Part shown: piece after piece, positions 41,487 to 50,856 of the stretch
Numbering within the stretch: position 1 is the stretch's first letter
How the letters are laid out: every line of letters begins with the position of its first letter
Source: Streptococcus parapneumoniae
GTDB lineage: Bacteria > Bacillota > Bacilli > Lactobacillales > Streptococcaceae
Direction: 5' to 3'
Assembly (NCBI RefSeq): GCF_037076355.1
Contig: NZ_AP026968.1
Coordinates: 1,938,501-2,002,500, forward strand
DNA: 64,000 nt
Made by a program: the position numbers and the translations under genes
Notes under the pieces: generated by a model
Databases searched by the model: none
What the model was told of the DNA's origin: nothing
The model's input: the letters and a program-made list of their open reading frames with translations, nothing else

Positions 41487-42392
41487 CTATTCTTTCAAGG
41501 CTCCAATCATTACGCCTTGATTAAAATATTTTTGAACAAAGGGATACAACAACATAATCGGAGCGGTTGAAATAACAATTGCTGCATATTTCATCATATC
41601 AGCTTTGATACGAAGATCTGATGCAACTTCTCCTGTTGCTTGCGATTGTAACATTTGATTACTAATTAGTAAACGTCGTAAAATTAATTGCAATGGCTGT
41701 AAATTTTCATTCGTTAAATAAATTAAAGCATTAAACCACGAATTCCAAATACCAACTGCAGTCCAAAGTCCAATAACTGCTATAATAGCTTTTGATAACG
41801 GAACAACTATTTTAATAAAATAACGAATTGTACCACAGCCATCAATTTGCGCAGCCTCCCACATCCCGTCTGGAATACTATTATTAAAGAAAGTTCTAGC
41901 AACAATAATATTGTATGATGAAACTGCAAAAGGTATTACCATTACCCAAAATGTATCAATCAAGCCTACATTCTTTACTGTTAAGTAGGTAGGAATCAAG
42001 CCACCTGATACAAACATAGGGATTATGTATAGAATACTCATCCACTTTCTACCAACTAATTCTTTTCTAGATAAAGCATAACCAGCTGGAATATTGACTA
42101 CTAAAGCAACTAAGGTACCAACAACAGTATATAAAATGGTATTTAAATAGCTACGCAAAAATAAAGGTTGTTGAATAAGACGTAAATATCCATCTAATTT
42201 CCATTCTCTAGGAATAAACCATACCTTCCCATTTGCAACATCTGAAGGATTACTAAAAGATGCAATCACTACAAACCATAACGGATAAACAATTAACAGG
42301 ATAAGGAAAATTGCTAAACCATAGGTAACTATATCAAATAATAATTCAGAGTTTGTTTTTCTTGATTTATGAAACCATTTCACCTTGAGCAC
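41487..42392 (-). CDS. ABC sugar permease, LplC/YtcP type
   Basis: A 301-residue inner-membrane permease with six predicted membrane segments. The cytoplasmic EAA loop reads WEAAQIDGCGTIRYFIKIVVPLSKA (quoted in part: EAAQIDGCGTIRYF), which docks the ATPase. The C-terminal GVMIGALKE ending is typical of LplC/YtcP proteins. Partner of the next permease (8-bp gap) and of the LplA-type lipoprotein. Confidence 0.92.
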   Translation of the reverse strand: MLKVKWFHKSRKTNSELLFDIVTYGLAIFLILLIVYPLWFVVIASFSNPSDVANGKVWFIPREWKLDGYLRLIQQPLFLRSYLNTILYTVVGTLVALVVNIPAGYALSRKELVGRKWMSILYIIPMFVSGGLIPTYLTVKNVGLIDTFWVMVIPFAVSSYNIIVARTFFNNSIPDGMWEAAQIDGCGTIRYFIKIVVPLSKAIIAVIGLWTAVGIWNSWFNALIYLTNENLQPLQLILRRLLISNQMLQSQATGEVASDLRIKADMMKYAAIVISTAPIMLLYPFVQKYFNQGVMIGALKE

Positions 42393-42400
42393 TCCTTCCT

Positions 42401-43318
42401 TTAAAAAAGACCCGTTCTAGTATATCTTTTCGAGAACCAGTTAACAGATAACAAAATTATTAGATTGACTACGGTGTTAAATAACCCTATAGCTGTCGAA
42501 TAACTATACTGAAAGTTCACCATACCAACTTTATAAACATAGGTCGAAATTATCTCACTTCCTGCTAAATTAAGTGGATTCTGCAGTAGTAACACTTTCT
42601 CAAAACCTACACTTAATAAACTACCTGCTCTTAATATTAATAAAATCATAGCAGTCGGCAAAAGCAATGGTAATTCTATATGCCGAATTTTTTGTAACCT
42701 AGAGGCACCATCCATAGTTGCAGCCTCATAATATGTAGGATCAATTGCAGAAAGCGCCGCCAGATAGATAATACTATCCCAACCAATATGTTGCCATACA
42801 TCACTCCAAACATAAACACCTGCAAAATGACTAGGTTTTGATAAAAAATCTGGAATAGTGATTCCAACAGACTTAAATACATTCGCTAACAAACCACTAG
42901 TAGGAGATAAAAATAAGATGATCATCCCACACATAACCATTGTAGAGATAAAATGAGGTAAGTAAGTTGTCACTTGAAATATTTTTCTAAATTTCCCAAC
43001 CCTTAACTGATTACTAATGATAGCTAGTATAATAGGTAAGGGGAATCCTACTACAATACTATAAAGTGAAATTTTTAATGTATTGAACATAGTTGTCCCG
43101 AATTGGAATGATGAGAAAAATTGAGTAAAGTACTTAAATCCTACCCACTGACTAGCAAAGATACCATTGGCTGGTGAATAGTCTTTAAATGCAATAATTA
43201 GTCCCAACATGGGAATATAGGAAAATAAAATTAATAGCAATATTGAAGGAAAAAGTAATATATATAACGGAATACTATGCTTTAATTTTATTTTATGAAG
43301 TTGAGATGCTACTTTCAT
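42401..43318 (-). CDS. ABC sugar permease, LplB/YteP type
   Basis: A 305-residue inner-membrane permease, first gene of the importer. Starts with a basic stretch then IPLYILLFPSILLLILFSYI; the family sequence FKDYSPANGIFASQWVGFKY follows. The EAA loop (YEAATMDGASRLQKIRHIEL) docks the ATPase. It is divergent from the YesM-type kinase gene; the 203-bp gap between them probably holds the operator bound by the YesN regulator. Confidence 0.92.
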   Translation of the reverse strand: MKVASQLHKIKLKHSIPLYILLFPSILLLILFSYIPMLGLIIAFKDYSPANGIFASQWVGFKYFTQFFSSFQFGTTMFNTLKISLYSIVVGFPLPIILAIISNQLRVGKFRKIFQVTTYLPHFISTMVMCGMIILFLSPTSGLLANVFKSVGITIPDFLSKPSHFAGVYVWSDVWQHIGWDSIIYLAALSAIDPTYYEAATMDGASRLQKIRHIELPLLLPTAMILLILRAGSLLSVGFEKVLLLQNPLNLAGSEIISTYVYKVGMVNFQYSYSTAIGLFNTVVNLIILLSVNWFSKRYTRTGLF

Positions 43319-43493
43319 GTTTTTCCTCCCATCTGATTTTCTACGATTATTTTACACCATATAGAATTCCCTTAATAGAACTTTTTGGACTAGGTTTATC
43401 AATTTTTCAGTTTTTTTAATTTTAAAAACTATTACTTTTCCGACATCTTGATAAAACATATCTGTTTTGTTACATGATATCGTATTTTCAAAG

Positions 43494-43502
43494 TGCTATA
43501 AT
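43494..43502 (+). promoter_or_regulatory. Extended -10 promoter of the YesMN genes
   Basis: TGCTATAAT, 19 bp before the kinase ATG, with AGAGGAG between. The rest of the 203-bp divergent region is A/T-rich with no clear dyad recognised. Confidence 0.6.
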
Positions 43503-43521
43503 TTTAAGAGGAGAATAGTAT

Positions 43522-45192
43522 ATGAAATTAAATCACGACTTATCAAAAAAACATTCCATTCATTTTTTCTTTAAACTCCTACTTGTACTACTATTGATAA
43601 ATATTTTAATCAATATTGCTATGAGTAACATAACCAGAAATTTTATTAAAAACCAAAATATAGTACACCTACGTAGTTCAATTGAAATTTATGCTGATTC
43701 TGTTAATGAGAAATTGCATTCTGTAGAACGCTTTATGTACTCAACAATAACACATAATGAATCTTTAGAGAACTTAAATCATGTACAAACGTTTCTTGAG
43801 TATCAAGAAAATCTTAAAAAAGTTCAAACTAGCTTTATAGAGTTTGAATATCAAAATGAAACTCATATGACATTCTTATTAGAAACCGATAGTACTGATC
43901 ATTTTATAAATGTCTCCAATCTTTATATTCCATATGAAGATTATCTACTGTTAAAATCGAATCTAAAATCATTACGTAGTAATATAAGTGACCGTAAATG
44001 GAAAAATATAACTACTAAAAACAGCGAATACTTAGTTAAATCTGTTCATTACGAAGAAAAAATCATTTATGCCGTCATATCTTCAGAAGATATCCTAAAA
44101 CCTCTCAAAAAACTCAATATTGGAAATAATGGTAAACTTTCTCTAAAAGAGCCTAACAATATACCCTCCGAAAACTACCTAATTCATGCTCAAAATGAAA
44201 AAACGCATTTACCTTTCGATATTTATGTTTTAGTCGATTATGCCGAAGTCTTTAGAAATATCACACTCTTAGAGGTATTTTTATCAGCTGTTCCTATCAT
44301 TATCACCATTTTATCAATCATCATTATCCTGTATATCCGTCAATGGATGATTAAACCAATAACAAGACTCACTGAACGGCTCTCTCAACTTGGGGACTCC
44401 ATCCCCCCTTCTGAATTTTTTATATCTGAAGGTATACTAGAAATTGATAAGGCAAATGATAAACTTAATAAAGTAATTTTTGACATGCAAGAATTAAAAA
44501 TACGAGAATACCATTCACAACTAGAACTTAAGAAGATTGAACTTAATTATCTTAAGAACCAAATTCGTCCGCATTTCTACTTAAATATGTTATCAATGAT
44601 TCATAGTATGCTTCAAACAAAAAACTACAAGGAAATTGAAGAGTTAACTATCCTAACTTCAAATTATCTCCGTCATTTATTTATGGCTAATCAAGATTTT
44701 TCAGAACTTAAAGATGAAGTTCAGCATATTAAAGATTATTTAGAAATACAACAAATTCGATATGGAAATAGCATCTACTTTTCACTAAACTACAATGATG
44801 ACCTACAAAATACTCTTGTCCCATCATTACTGTTACAAACATTTATTGAAAACACAATCAAACACGGTTTTTCATTTCAGGATTTATTTACAATTTTGCT
44901 ATCGATAAAAAAAGTAAAAACTGAGAACTCAGATTACATTCATATTTGTATCGAGGATAATGGTCCAGGTTTCTCTGAAGAAATTTTATCAAAACTAAAT
45001 CAGAAACAGTCTCTAATAACAGAAGATGGACATCATATCGGGATCACAAACACCATCGAACGTTTAAATCTTCTCTATCCTAATGACTATAGTATTGCAT
45101 TTGAAAATAATGAAGAAGGCGGGGCTAAAATTCTTTTACTTATTCCATACAAGATTATAGATGGAGGTTATAATGAACATCTTATTAGTTGA
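43522..45192 (+). CDS. YesM-type sensor histidine kinase
   Basis: A 556-residue membrane kinase. First membrane segment LLLVLLLINILINIAM (about 17-35), a ~230-residue extracellular sensing region, second membrane segment near VFLSAVPIIITILSIIIILY, then a HAMP-like linker (MIKPITRLTERLSQL). The phospho-accepting His is in the YLKNQIRPHFYLNMLSM stretch (LytS/YesM type), with the ATPase domain N box FIENTIKHGF and DNGPGF. Relatives govern uptake of plant or host oligosaccharides. It overlaps the regulator gene by 20 bp. Confidence 0.93.
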   Translation: MKLNHDLSKKHSIHFFFKLLLVLLLINILINIAMSNITRNFIKNQNIVHLRSSIEIYADSVNEKLHSVERFMYSTITHNESLENLNHVQTFLEYQENLKKVQTSFIEFEYQNETHMTFLLETDSTDHFINVSNLYIPYEDYLLLKSNLKSLRSNISDRKWKNITTKNSEYLVKSVHYEEKIIYAVISSEDILKPLKKLNIGNNGKLSLKEPNNIPSENYLIHAQNEKTHLPFDIYVLVDYAEVFRNITLLEVFLSAVPIIITILSIIIILYIRQWMIKPITRLTERLSQLGDSIPPSEFFISEGILEIDKANDKLNKVIFDMQELKIREYHSQLELKKIELNYLKNQIRPHFYLNMLSMIHSMLQTKNYKEIEELTILTSNYLRHLFMANQDFSELKDEVQHIKDYLEIQQIRYGNSIYFSLNYNDDLQNTLVPSLLLQTFIENTIKHGFSFQDLFTILLSIKKVKTENSDYIHICIEDNGPGFSEEILSKLNQKQSLITEDGHHIGITNTIERLNLLYPNDYSIAFENNEEGGAKILLLIPYKIIDGGYNEHLIS

Positions 45193-46711
45193 TGACGATC
45201 GTTTTATCATTGAAGCTTTACGAGAGAAAATAAATTGGGCTAAACTACACATTGACACTGTTTATGTTGCCTATAGCCTCACTCAAGCTCAAAATATTAT
45301 TAGAGAGAATCCTATTGATCTCATGATAAGCGATATAGAAATGCCTCAAGGTAGTGGTCTCGAACTCTTATCGTGGATTAGAAATGAAAAATATGATATA
45401 AAAACAATTTTTTTAACCAATTACGCCGACTTCAACTATGCTCAAAAAGCAATTGAATTACAAAGCTTCGAATACTATCTAAAACCCATTAACTTTGAAA
45501 AATTAGAATTTATTATTCAAAAAGCCATTAGTAAAATTGAGAATCATAACTCAAACGGGAAAAATGATGCACTTTTACAAATAGAAGATAATTTCTGGTA
45601 TGATTACCTTAGAAAACCTCAAATTTCTCGCATTGATGAGCTAGAAAACATAGCAAGCAAACAAGGTTTTATTCTTAAAAAACACCAATATTTTTTCCTT
45701 GCAGTTTTAACAATCAATCTTAATGAAGAAGATTATTCTGCAGAAACTCCATCATGGACTTCTCAACTAAAAAGAGAACTTCAAAGAATTTCACAACCTT
45801 CTTATAAGCTGATAAGTTTGTTCAAGATGGAAAGCCAGGTTGATCAATATGTTTGTCTCTTTAGAGTAGACTCATCCAAACGTAGTGACAAATTGGCATA
45901 TGAAATTCATTCTCAAATTTCTAATAATTTTAGTAAATACTCAAACATTATATATAAAAGCTGCCACAAACTATCCGATATTTTATTTCATACCAAAGAA
46001 CTCTACACTTATAATGAACAATATGTTTCTTATTGGAATACTATTACATGTGTTCCACATAGTTTTCCAACTTCCTTTAAAACAGAAACTCTTTCAATTA
46101 CTTTTTTAGATAGCTTAAGTGAATACGAATTAAGAGAAAAAATTAATTCACTTGCCTATAATTCTCAAATTCCTACTTTCACACTACAGCAAATTTTACT
46201 AGATTGGATTCAACAAATAGGAATATATCTAGATCAAAATGGAATCTCGGCACATAAATTATTCCAAAACAGCACTCATGATTTCTTATTCCAACGACGC
46301 TTTCATTCAATTGAATCTTTTCAGGATTACTTTGATTATTACTGGTCGCATGCTAAGAAATTTGCAACAAACATTGAAAACCAGAAAAATAGTATTCAAT
46401 GCATTGTCGAATACATAGATCATCACTACTATGAAGATATAAATCGTTCTATATTAGCAGATATGGTTTATCTCAGCGCAGATCATTTGGCTAGAATTTT
46501 TAAAAAAGAAACTGGAGAAACTCTTGTTAAATATATAACGGATAAGCGCATTAATGCTGCTAAATCTCTCCTATCTCAAACAGATATCTCGATATCACAA
46601 GTATCCTGTCAAGTAGGGTATGATAATTATTCTTACTTTACTAAAATTTTTAAACAAAGGACTGGACTTTCTCCTGGAGATTACCGTAAAACTTATCAAA
46701 ACAAAATGTAA
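45173..46711 (+). CDS. YesN-type response regulator with AraC DNA-binding domain
   Basis: A 512-residue transcription factor. Receiver domain 1-120 with Asp8/Asp9 and phospho-acceptor Asp54 (LMISDIEMPQGSG); a middle region of unknown function; AraC-type double helix-turn-helix at about 415-512 (SILADMVYLSADHLARIFKK; ISQVSCQVGYDNYSYFTKIF). Start at 45173 follows GGAGGT; an earlier in-frame ATG lies inside the kinase gene. Likely activates the divergent importer-GH31 operon when its sugar is sensed. Confidence 0.93.
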   Translation: MNILLVDDDRFIIEALREKINWAKLHIDTVYVAYSLTQAQNIIRENPIDLMISDIEMPQGSGLELLSWIRNEKYDIKTIFLTNYADFNYAQKAIELQSFEYYLKPINFEKLEFIIQKAISKIENHNSNGKNDALLQIEDNFWYDYLRKPQISRIDELENIASKQGFILKKHQYFFLAVLTINLNEEDYSAETPSWTSQLKRELQRISQPSYKLISLFKMESQVDQYVCLFRVDSSKRSDKLAYEIHSQISNNFSKYSNIIYKSCHKLSDILFHTKELYTYNEQYVSYWNTITCVPHSFPTSFKTETLSITFLDSLSEYELREKINSLAYNSQIPTFTLQQILLDWIQQIGIYLDQNGISAHKLFQNSTHDFLFQRRFHSIESFQDYFDYYWSHAKKFATNIENQKNSIQCIVEYIDHHYYEDINRSILADMVYLSADHLARIFKKETGETLVKYITDKRINAAKSLLSQTDISISQVSCQVGYDNYSYFTKIFKQRTGLSPGDYRKTYQNKM

Positions 46712-46750
46712 GCAATCTAAATCATTGAAATGATAAGTAAAATTCAAGGT

Positions 46751-46780
46751 CTGTAGTAATTTTTGAAATTCTACAGTTTT
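46751..46780 (+). terminator. Terminator after the YesN gene
   Basis: CTGTAG(T)AATTT (46751-46762) pairs with AAATTCTACAG (46766-46776), one bulged base, followed by TTTTTCC. Confidence 0.75.
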
Positions 46781-46847
46781 TCCAAAGATAGCCCCATAAA
46801 CTTATTTGAAATTGCTAATAAGGTAACTTCTTAAAAAGTCAGTTTGA

Positions 46848-46940
46848 GAAAAACAGCCCGTAAATATTTCTAGGATGAAACGTATACTATCAAGCTTTTA
46901 CACGCCTGATAGTATGCGCTTTTTATTTGAATACTTGCTA
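46848..46940 (-). repeat. Hairpin repeat family, copy 4
   Basis: GAAACGTATACTATCAAG ... CTGATAGTATGCGCTTTTT (46876-46925), with GTAAATATTTCTAGGATGA on the left resembling the left arm of copy 1. The remaining gap to 47107 is A/T-rich and should contain the promoter of the next gene; no clear boxes are seen. Confidence 0.6.
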
Positions 46941-47107
46941 CAAAACCTCACAAGATTTACTATCATGCCATACCAAAATGGACTATTTTTTAATTGCAGA
47001 AAAACACTATTTCTAAATACTTAGAAATAATCAAACGAATTAAATATTATTTATAAATATTTGAAAATAATCTTTATTTGTATTATACTATCTTTGAGGT
47101 ATCTATT

Positions 47108-48316
47108 ATGAACTATATTAAAAGACCACATTATTTAGACTTTTTAAGAAGACATCGTGACCGACAAATCATTAAGGTTGTGAGTGGAGTTAGACGAGCT
47201 GGTAAATCTGTGCTTTTTCAACTCTATAAAGAGGAGTTACTAGCAACTGGCGTAGACGAGGATCAGATTATATCCATCAATTTTGAGGATCTGAGTTATT
47301 ATGACCTGCGACATTTTCAAACATTATTTACTTATATAAAAGAGCAGTTAGTTGAAGAGAAAACATACTATATCTTTTTAGATGAAATTCAATATGTTGA
47401 AAAATTTGAACTGGTAGCAGATAGTCTATTCATCTTGCCAAATGTTGACCTCTATTTGACTGGATCAAACGCTTACTTTATGAGTAGCCAATTAGCTACA
47501 AACTTGACTGGTCGGTATGTTGAGATAGAGGTCCTTCCTTTGTCATTTGAAGAATACCTATCAGGTCAATCTCTCTCAGAGAATCTGAATACAACAGAAA
47601 TTTTTAACAATTATCTCTTTAGTGCTTTCCCTTACTTATTGCAAACATCATCTTACGCTGAAAAAATTGATTATCTAAGAGGAATATATAACTCAATACT
47701 GTTAAATGATATTGTCACTAGATTGGGAAATCCAAATCCTACTATTATTGAGCGCATTGTCCGAACCCTTCTCAGTAGTACAGGTAGCTTAATATCAACA
47801 AATAAGATTCGTAATACCCTAGTCAGCCAAAACGTTTCAATATCCCATAATACTTTAGAAAATTATTTGACGACTTTGACAGATAGTTTACTTTTTTATT
47901 CTGTTCCACGTTTTGATGTCAAAGGTAGAGCATTATTGCAACGCTTAGAAAAATATTATCCCGTTGATTTAGGTTTACGACACCTCTTATTGCCAGACCA
48001 CAAAGAAGACATTGGGCATATCTTGGAAAATATGGTGTATTTGGAATTGAGACGTAGATATTCACAAGTATATGTTGGTAATTTAGATAAATATGAGGTT
48101 GATTTTGTTGTTGTAACTGATCTTGGTCACTACGCTTATTATCAAGTCAGTGAAACAACACTTGCTCCAGAAACACTAGACAGAGAACTTAGACCACTAG
48201 AAGCCATTAAAGATCAATTCCCCAAATATCTATTAACAATGGATACAATTCAGCCAACAGCCAATTACAATGGTATTGAGAAGAAAAACATTATAGATTG
48301 GTTACTAGAAAAGTAG
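47108..48316 (+). CDS. AAA ATPase with DUF4143 domain
   Basis: A 402-residue protein of the ATP-binding/DUF4143 family. The N-terminal AAA domain has Walker A GVRRAGKSVLF, Walker B YIFLDEIQYVEKF and a sensor-like VDLYLTGSNAYFMSS. The C-terminal half has a winged-helix-like region (ISTNKIRNTLVSQNVSIS) and a DUF4143/nuclease-like end with EVDFVVVTDLGHYAYYQVS, whose E-x-D...Q spacing recalls PD-(D/E)XK folds. Members are scattered, often single, accessory genes of unknown function. Start at 47108 is chosen because GAGG precedes it. It stands alone between hairpin-repeat copies. Confidence 0.85.
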   Translation: MNYIKRPHYLDFLRRHRDRQIIKVVSGVRRAGKSVLFQLYKEELLATGVDEDQIISINFEDLSYYDLRHFQTLFTYIKEQLVEEKTYYIFLDEIQYVEKFELVADSLFILPNVDLYLTGSNAYFMSSQLATNLTGRYVEIEVLPLSFEEYLSGQSLSENLNTTEIFNNYLFSAFPYLLQTSSYAEKIDYLRGIYNSILLNDIVTRLGNPNPTIIERIVRTLLSSTGSLISTNKIRNTLVSQNVSISHNTLENYLTTLTDSLLFYSVPRFDVKGRALLQRLEKYYPVDLGLRHLLLPDHKEDIGHILENMVYLELRRRYSQVYVGNLDKYEVDFVVVTDLGHYAYYQVSETTLAPETLDRELRPLEAIKDQFPKYLLTMDTIQPTANYNGIEKKNIIDWLLEK

Positions 48317-48529
48317 ATAAATATAAATCATGTAGCTAACTAAATTTGCAACAGTCTGTTATCAATGATTCTACCCAAACCCTAATAATATATAGTAAAT
48401 TTAGAACACATTATCTAATACAGACACTTGAAAGATAAAATGGAATCTTTAACTTCTGGAAGTACTATTATTACTCAAAATGATGAATCTCCATAGAATT
48501 AATGAAACTATAAATCAAACGGAACTATA

Positions 48530-48685
48530 ATGAAAAAGAGACCAAGCAATCAAGCTTTAAAATCCTAAAAACGCATACTATCAGGTATTGAAAAACTTGA
48601 TAGGATGCGTTTTATTATGGAAATATTTCCTTCATTTTCTCCTGAAATAGGTTTTTGCTAGCCTATTTTCTCTATTTCTAATGAC
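48530..48685 (+). repeat. Hairpin repeat family, copy 5
   Basis: Hairpin at 48567-48612 (AACGCATACTATCAGG ... TTGATAGGATGCGTT), left arm AAAAAGAGACCAAGC, right arm TTCATTTTCTCCTGAAATAG, colinear with copy 3 at 22853-22996 along most of its length. The stretch 48317-48530 before it shows no gene. Confidence 0.7.
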
Positions 48686-48709
48686 TTACTTCAGCTTCTT
48701 ACCTCTTAG

Positions 48710-49060
48710 GAAAAACATCAAAAGGCTGAACTATCAAAGTTTGGAATTATCCAATCCGATGAACAATATGTCTTTACTTATATCGATATGAAGGGTAACG
48801 TTAATAGCCCTCTACACTCTGACTATCTTAATAATAAAATGAAATCTGTCAAACGTCGTCATCCTGAACTTAAGCATACTACACCTCATAAATTACGACA
48901 TACAGGAGCAACATTAGCAAAACAGGCTGGAACGTCTATTGAAGCTATTTCTGAAGCTCTAACCCATAGTGACACGATTTCAACTAAGACTTATGTCAAC
49001 ACTTCAAATGTCATTCCAATGGCTGTTGGAGAGATTGCCTATCGTAATCTTAAAAAGTAA
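48710..49060 (+). pseudogene. Tyrosine recombinase (integrase), C-terminal remnant
   Basis: Only about the last 115 codons of a phage/ICE-type integrase survive. Readable from EKHQKAELSKFGIIQSDEQY through the catalytic box PHKLRHTGATLAKQAGT (His-x-x-Arg-His), ALTHSD (second His position) and the Tyr nucleophile in TKTYVNTSN. A stop codon (48707-48709) precedes the fragment, no start or ribosome site is present, and the N-terminal arm-binding and first catalytic Arg regions are missing. It ends 46 bp before a duplicated rpsI 3' end, the expected position for an integrase beside its attachment site. Confidence 0.88.
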
Positions 49061-49106
49061 TGGTGTGAACCATGAAGTGTTGTAAATGCTGTATTGTAGC
49101 TGGTTC

Positions 49107-49157
49107 TTAACGTTTAGAGAACTGGCTAGCTTTACGAGCTTTCTTAAGACCTGGTTT
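49107..49157 (+). repeat. Duplicated rpsI 3' end (attachment-site remnant)
   Basis: Reverse complement codes for [16 protein letters not shown] and stop, exactly the last 16 residues of ribosomal protein S9. The first 29 bp (49129-49157) are identical to 53044-53072 inside intact rpsI, in direct orientation; the last 22 bp code for the same residues with different codons. That is what a site-specific element integrating into the rpsI 3' end leaves: direct repeats plus an element-borne replacement tail. Confidence 0.85.
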
Positions 49158-49391
49158 GACAAGGGTCTGTTTCAGATAATTTTAAAATAGCCTAATATCA
49201 ATAACTAATTGTTTTCTAATATCCCTTAATTTCAAAAAAGTTTGATTAAATTTGATTGAAATAGGGAAATTTATTTAATAAATTGCTCAGTGTTTATAAG
49301 TCAACAATGCAAAAACTATAAAAAACGAGTTCAACTCCTTCTTTGTCAAATAACATAAAACATCTGAATCAGAAATACTCAAGTATAGAGC

Positions 49392-50048
49392 TTAGCTTCT
49401 CATTGCGTTCATTATTGAGTTTTCTTTTAAACTCAATAGTTCTTTAAAGTAATCTATATCACTGTTTCTATTTGTTGTTTCAAAAATATATCTCCGATAA
49501 GTGTCTTCATGGTTAAAATTTATTTTAGGAGTTCGAAATATATGATAATACACATCAATATTCTTTTCTTCAAGTAGTCGTTTTGCATCCATATGAATTT
49601 CTAATGACACTTCAATATCTCGATGCATAAACTCATTATCGTTAAGCATAATGTATATGATAGAAGCTACTAAAAATGTCATCCCACCAATAGGTTTTTC
49701 ACCCCAAAATGCATTATTACTACTAATCCGGCCGAATTGTAAAGTAGTTTTTCCTAATTCGAATGAATTAACCATCAAATTTGCTTCAGAAATAATTTTA
49801 CCATTAAAATATAATTGAAATCGAGATCCAAGTTTTAGAAAAGACAGAAAGCCTTCATTCTTATTAAAATCTTTATAGCTGTATTTTGGATAAATTTTTC
49901 CGTTCCAACCATCGCCATCTATTGTAAAATATAAGTCTTCCGTTGTAAGAAATATATTGTTTCTCTCATCAGACTTGAAATTGTTTCTCTTATCAGACTT
50001 GAAAATTTTACTAATCCAACTATTTATCTTATTTTTTATCTTATACAT
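49392..50048 (-). CDS. Hypothetical protein, 218 residues
   Basis: I do not recognise this protein. It has a short basic N-terminus with a small internal duplication (KSDKRNNFKSDERNN), a beta-rich middle (NIFLTTEDLYFTIDGDGWNG; GKTTLQFGRISSN), one hydrophobic stretch (GGMTFLVASIIYIML, about 125-140) and a charged C-terminal region. A weak GGAAT lies before the ATG. It is a single gene inside the rpsI-bounded accessory segment, A/T-rich relative to the core genome, and may be element cargo. 49158-49391 before it shows no gene. Confidence 0.6.
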   Translation of the reverse strand: MYKIKNKINSWISKIFKSDKRNNFKSDERNNIFLTTEDLYFTIDGDGWNGKIYPKYSYKDFNKNEGFLSFLKLGSRFQLYFNGKIISEANLMVNSFELGKTTLQFGRISSNNAFWGEKPIGGMTFLVASIIYIMLNDNEFMHRDIEVSLEIHMDAKRLLEEKNIDVYYHIFRTPKINFNHEDTYRRYIFETTNRNSDIDYFKELLSLKENSIMNAMRS

Positions 50049-50368
50049 TCTAAATTCCTAGTATTCTATTTTCTTAATATTCTACAGTCTATCACTGCAT
50101 GTATATTATAACAAAAATATGTTCAAGAAAACAACTATTTTGAAATCCTTGTCTGTTATAACAGATTTGATATTCTGATATACTACATAAGAAAAGGAAA
50201 TATACCTTTAAAAAATCTTTTCTAATGTTTATAAAGTTTTCTATTTAATCGTACATTCTTATTTCCGAAAGATAATGATTTTCCCGAAAGAAATAGATCA
50301 ACCTAAAAAATTACTGTATTACTTATGTAATGTTTCTTTAATATAATATAGAAATAAAAAGTATGTAA

Positions 50369-50746
50369 ATGAAAAGATTTATCACATTACTTTTAGTGTC
50401 TCTATCTACAATTTTATTAATTGCATGTTCTAACCAATCAAGCAATTCTTTAGATGGCGAATACCGTTGAATAAACGAGAGTAGAAATGAAGTTGCCTTT
50501 ACCATTTCAGGTAACAAAGAAAATAGCAACAAAGGAGAGGCCGACACCTTTACAATTGATAAAGATAGTGCAACAATCGAACTGACTGGCTCTAATATCA
50601 TAAACCGAAAAGAGAATTATACCTTCAAGGATGACGTATTCACTGTAGATATTTCAGGAACAAAGCAGGAGTATTACAAAAAGAATAGTGAAGAAATACA
50701 GCGACAAGTAAAACCCTCAAACTATTTGATATTCTTTATACAATAA
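50369..50746 (+). pseudogene. Small lipoprotein gene with in-frame TGA
   Basis: Reads MKRFITLLLVSLSTILLIAC-SNQSSN, a lipoprotein signal with lipobox, then SLDGEYR, a TGA stop at 50468-50470, then in the same frame INESRNEVAFTISGNKENSN, DSATIELTGSNIINRKENY and FTVDISG up to a TAA at 50744-50746. One G-to-A change in a Trp codon (TGG to TGA) would explain it. Small lipoproteins of this look occur in mitis-group streptococci; function unknown. About 125 codons in all. The 320 bp before it (50049-50368) are A/T-rich with no gene. Confidence 0.75.
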
Positions 50747-50856
50747 AAACGCTTTCGGGGTCAGTACACACCCGCATAGCGGAGTTAGGCGGACTAATAG
50801 TCACATAATAAAAATTTACTTAAAGTCAGATTTTAAATACTGTAGAATAGTTCTTT

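Noticed and set aside
48317..48530. Possible gene fragments between the DUF4143 gene and the hairpin repeat
   Set aside because: All frames are short, A/T-rich and lack ribosome sites or recognisable motifs.
50338..50601. 87-codon minus-strand frame
   Set aside because: It lies opposite the clear lipoprotein reading frame (signal peptide plus lipobox), which is the real, though interrupted, gene.
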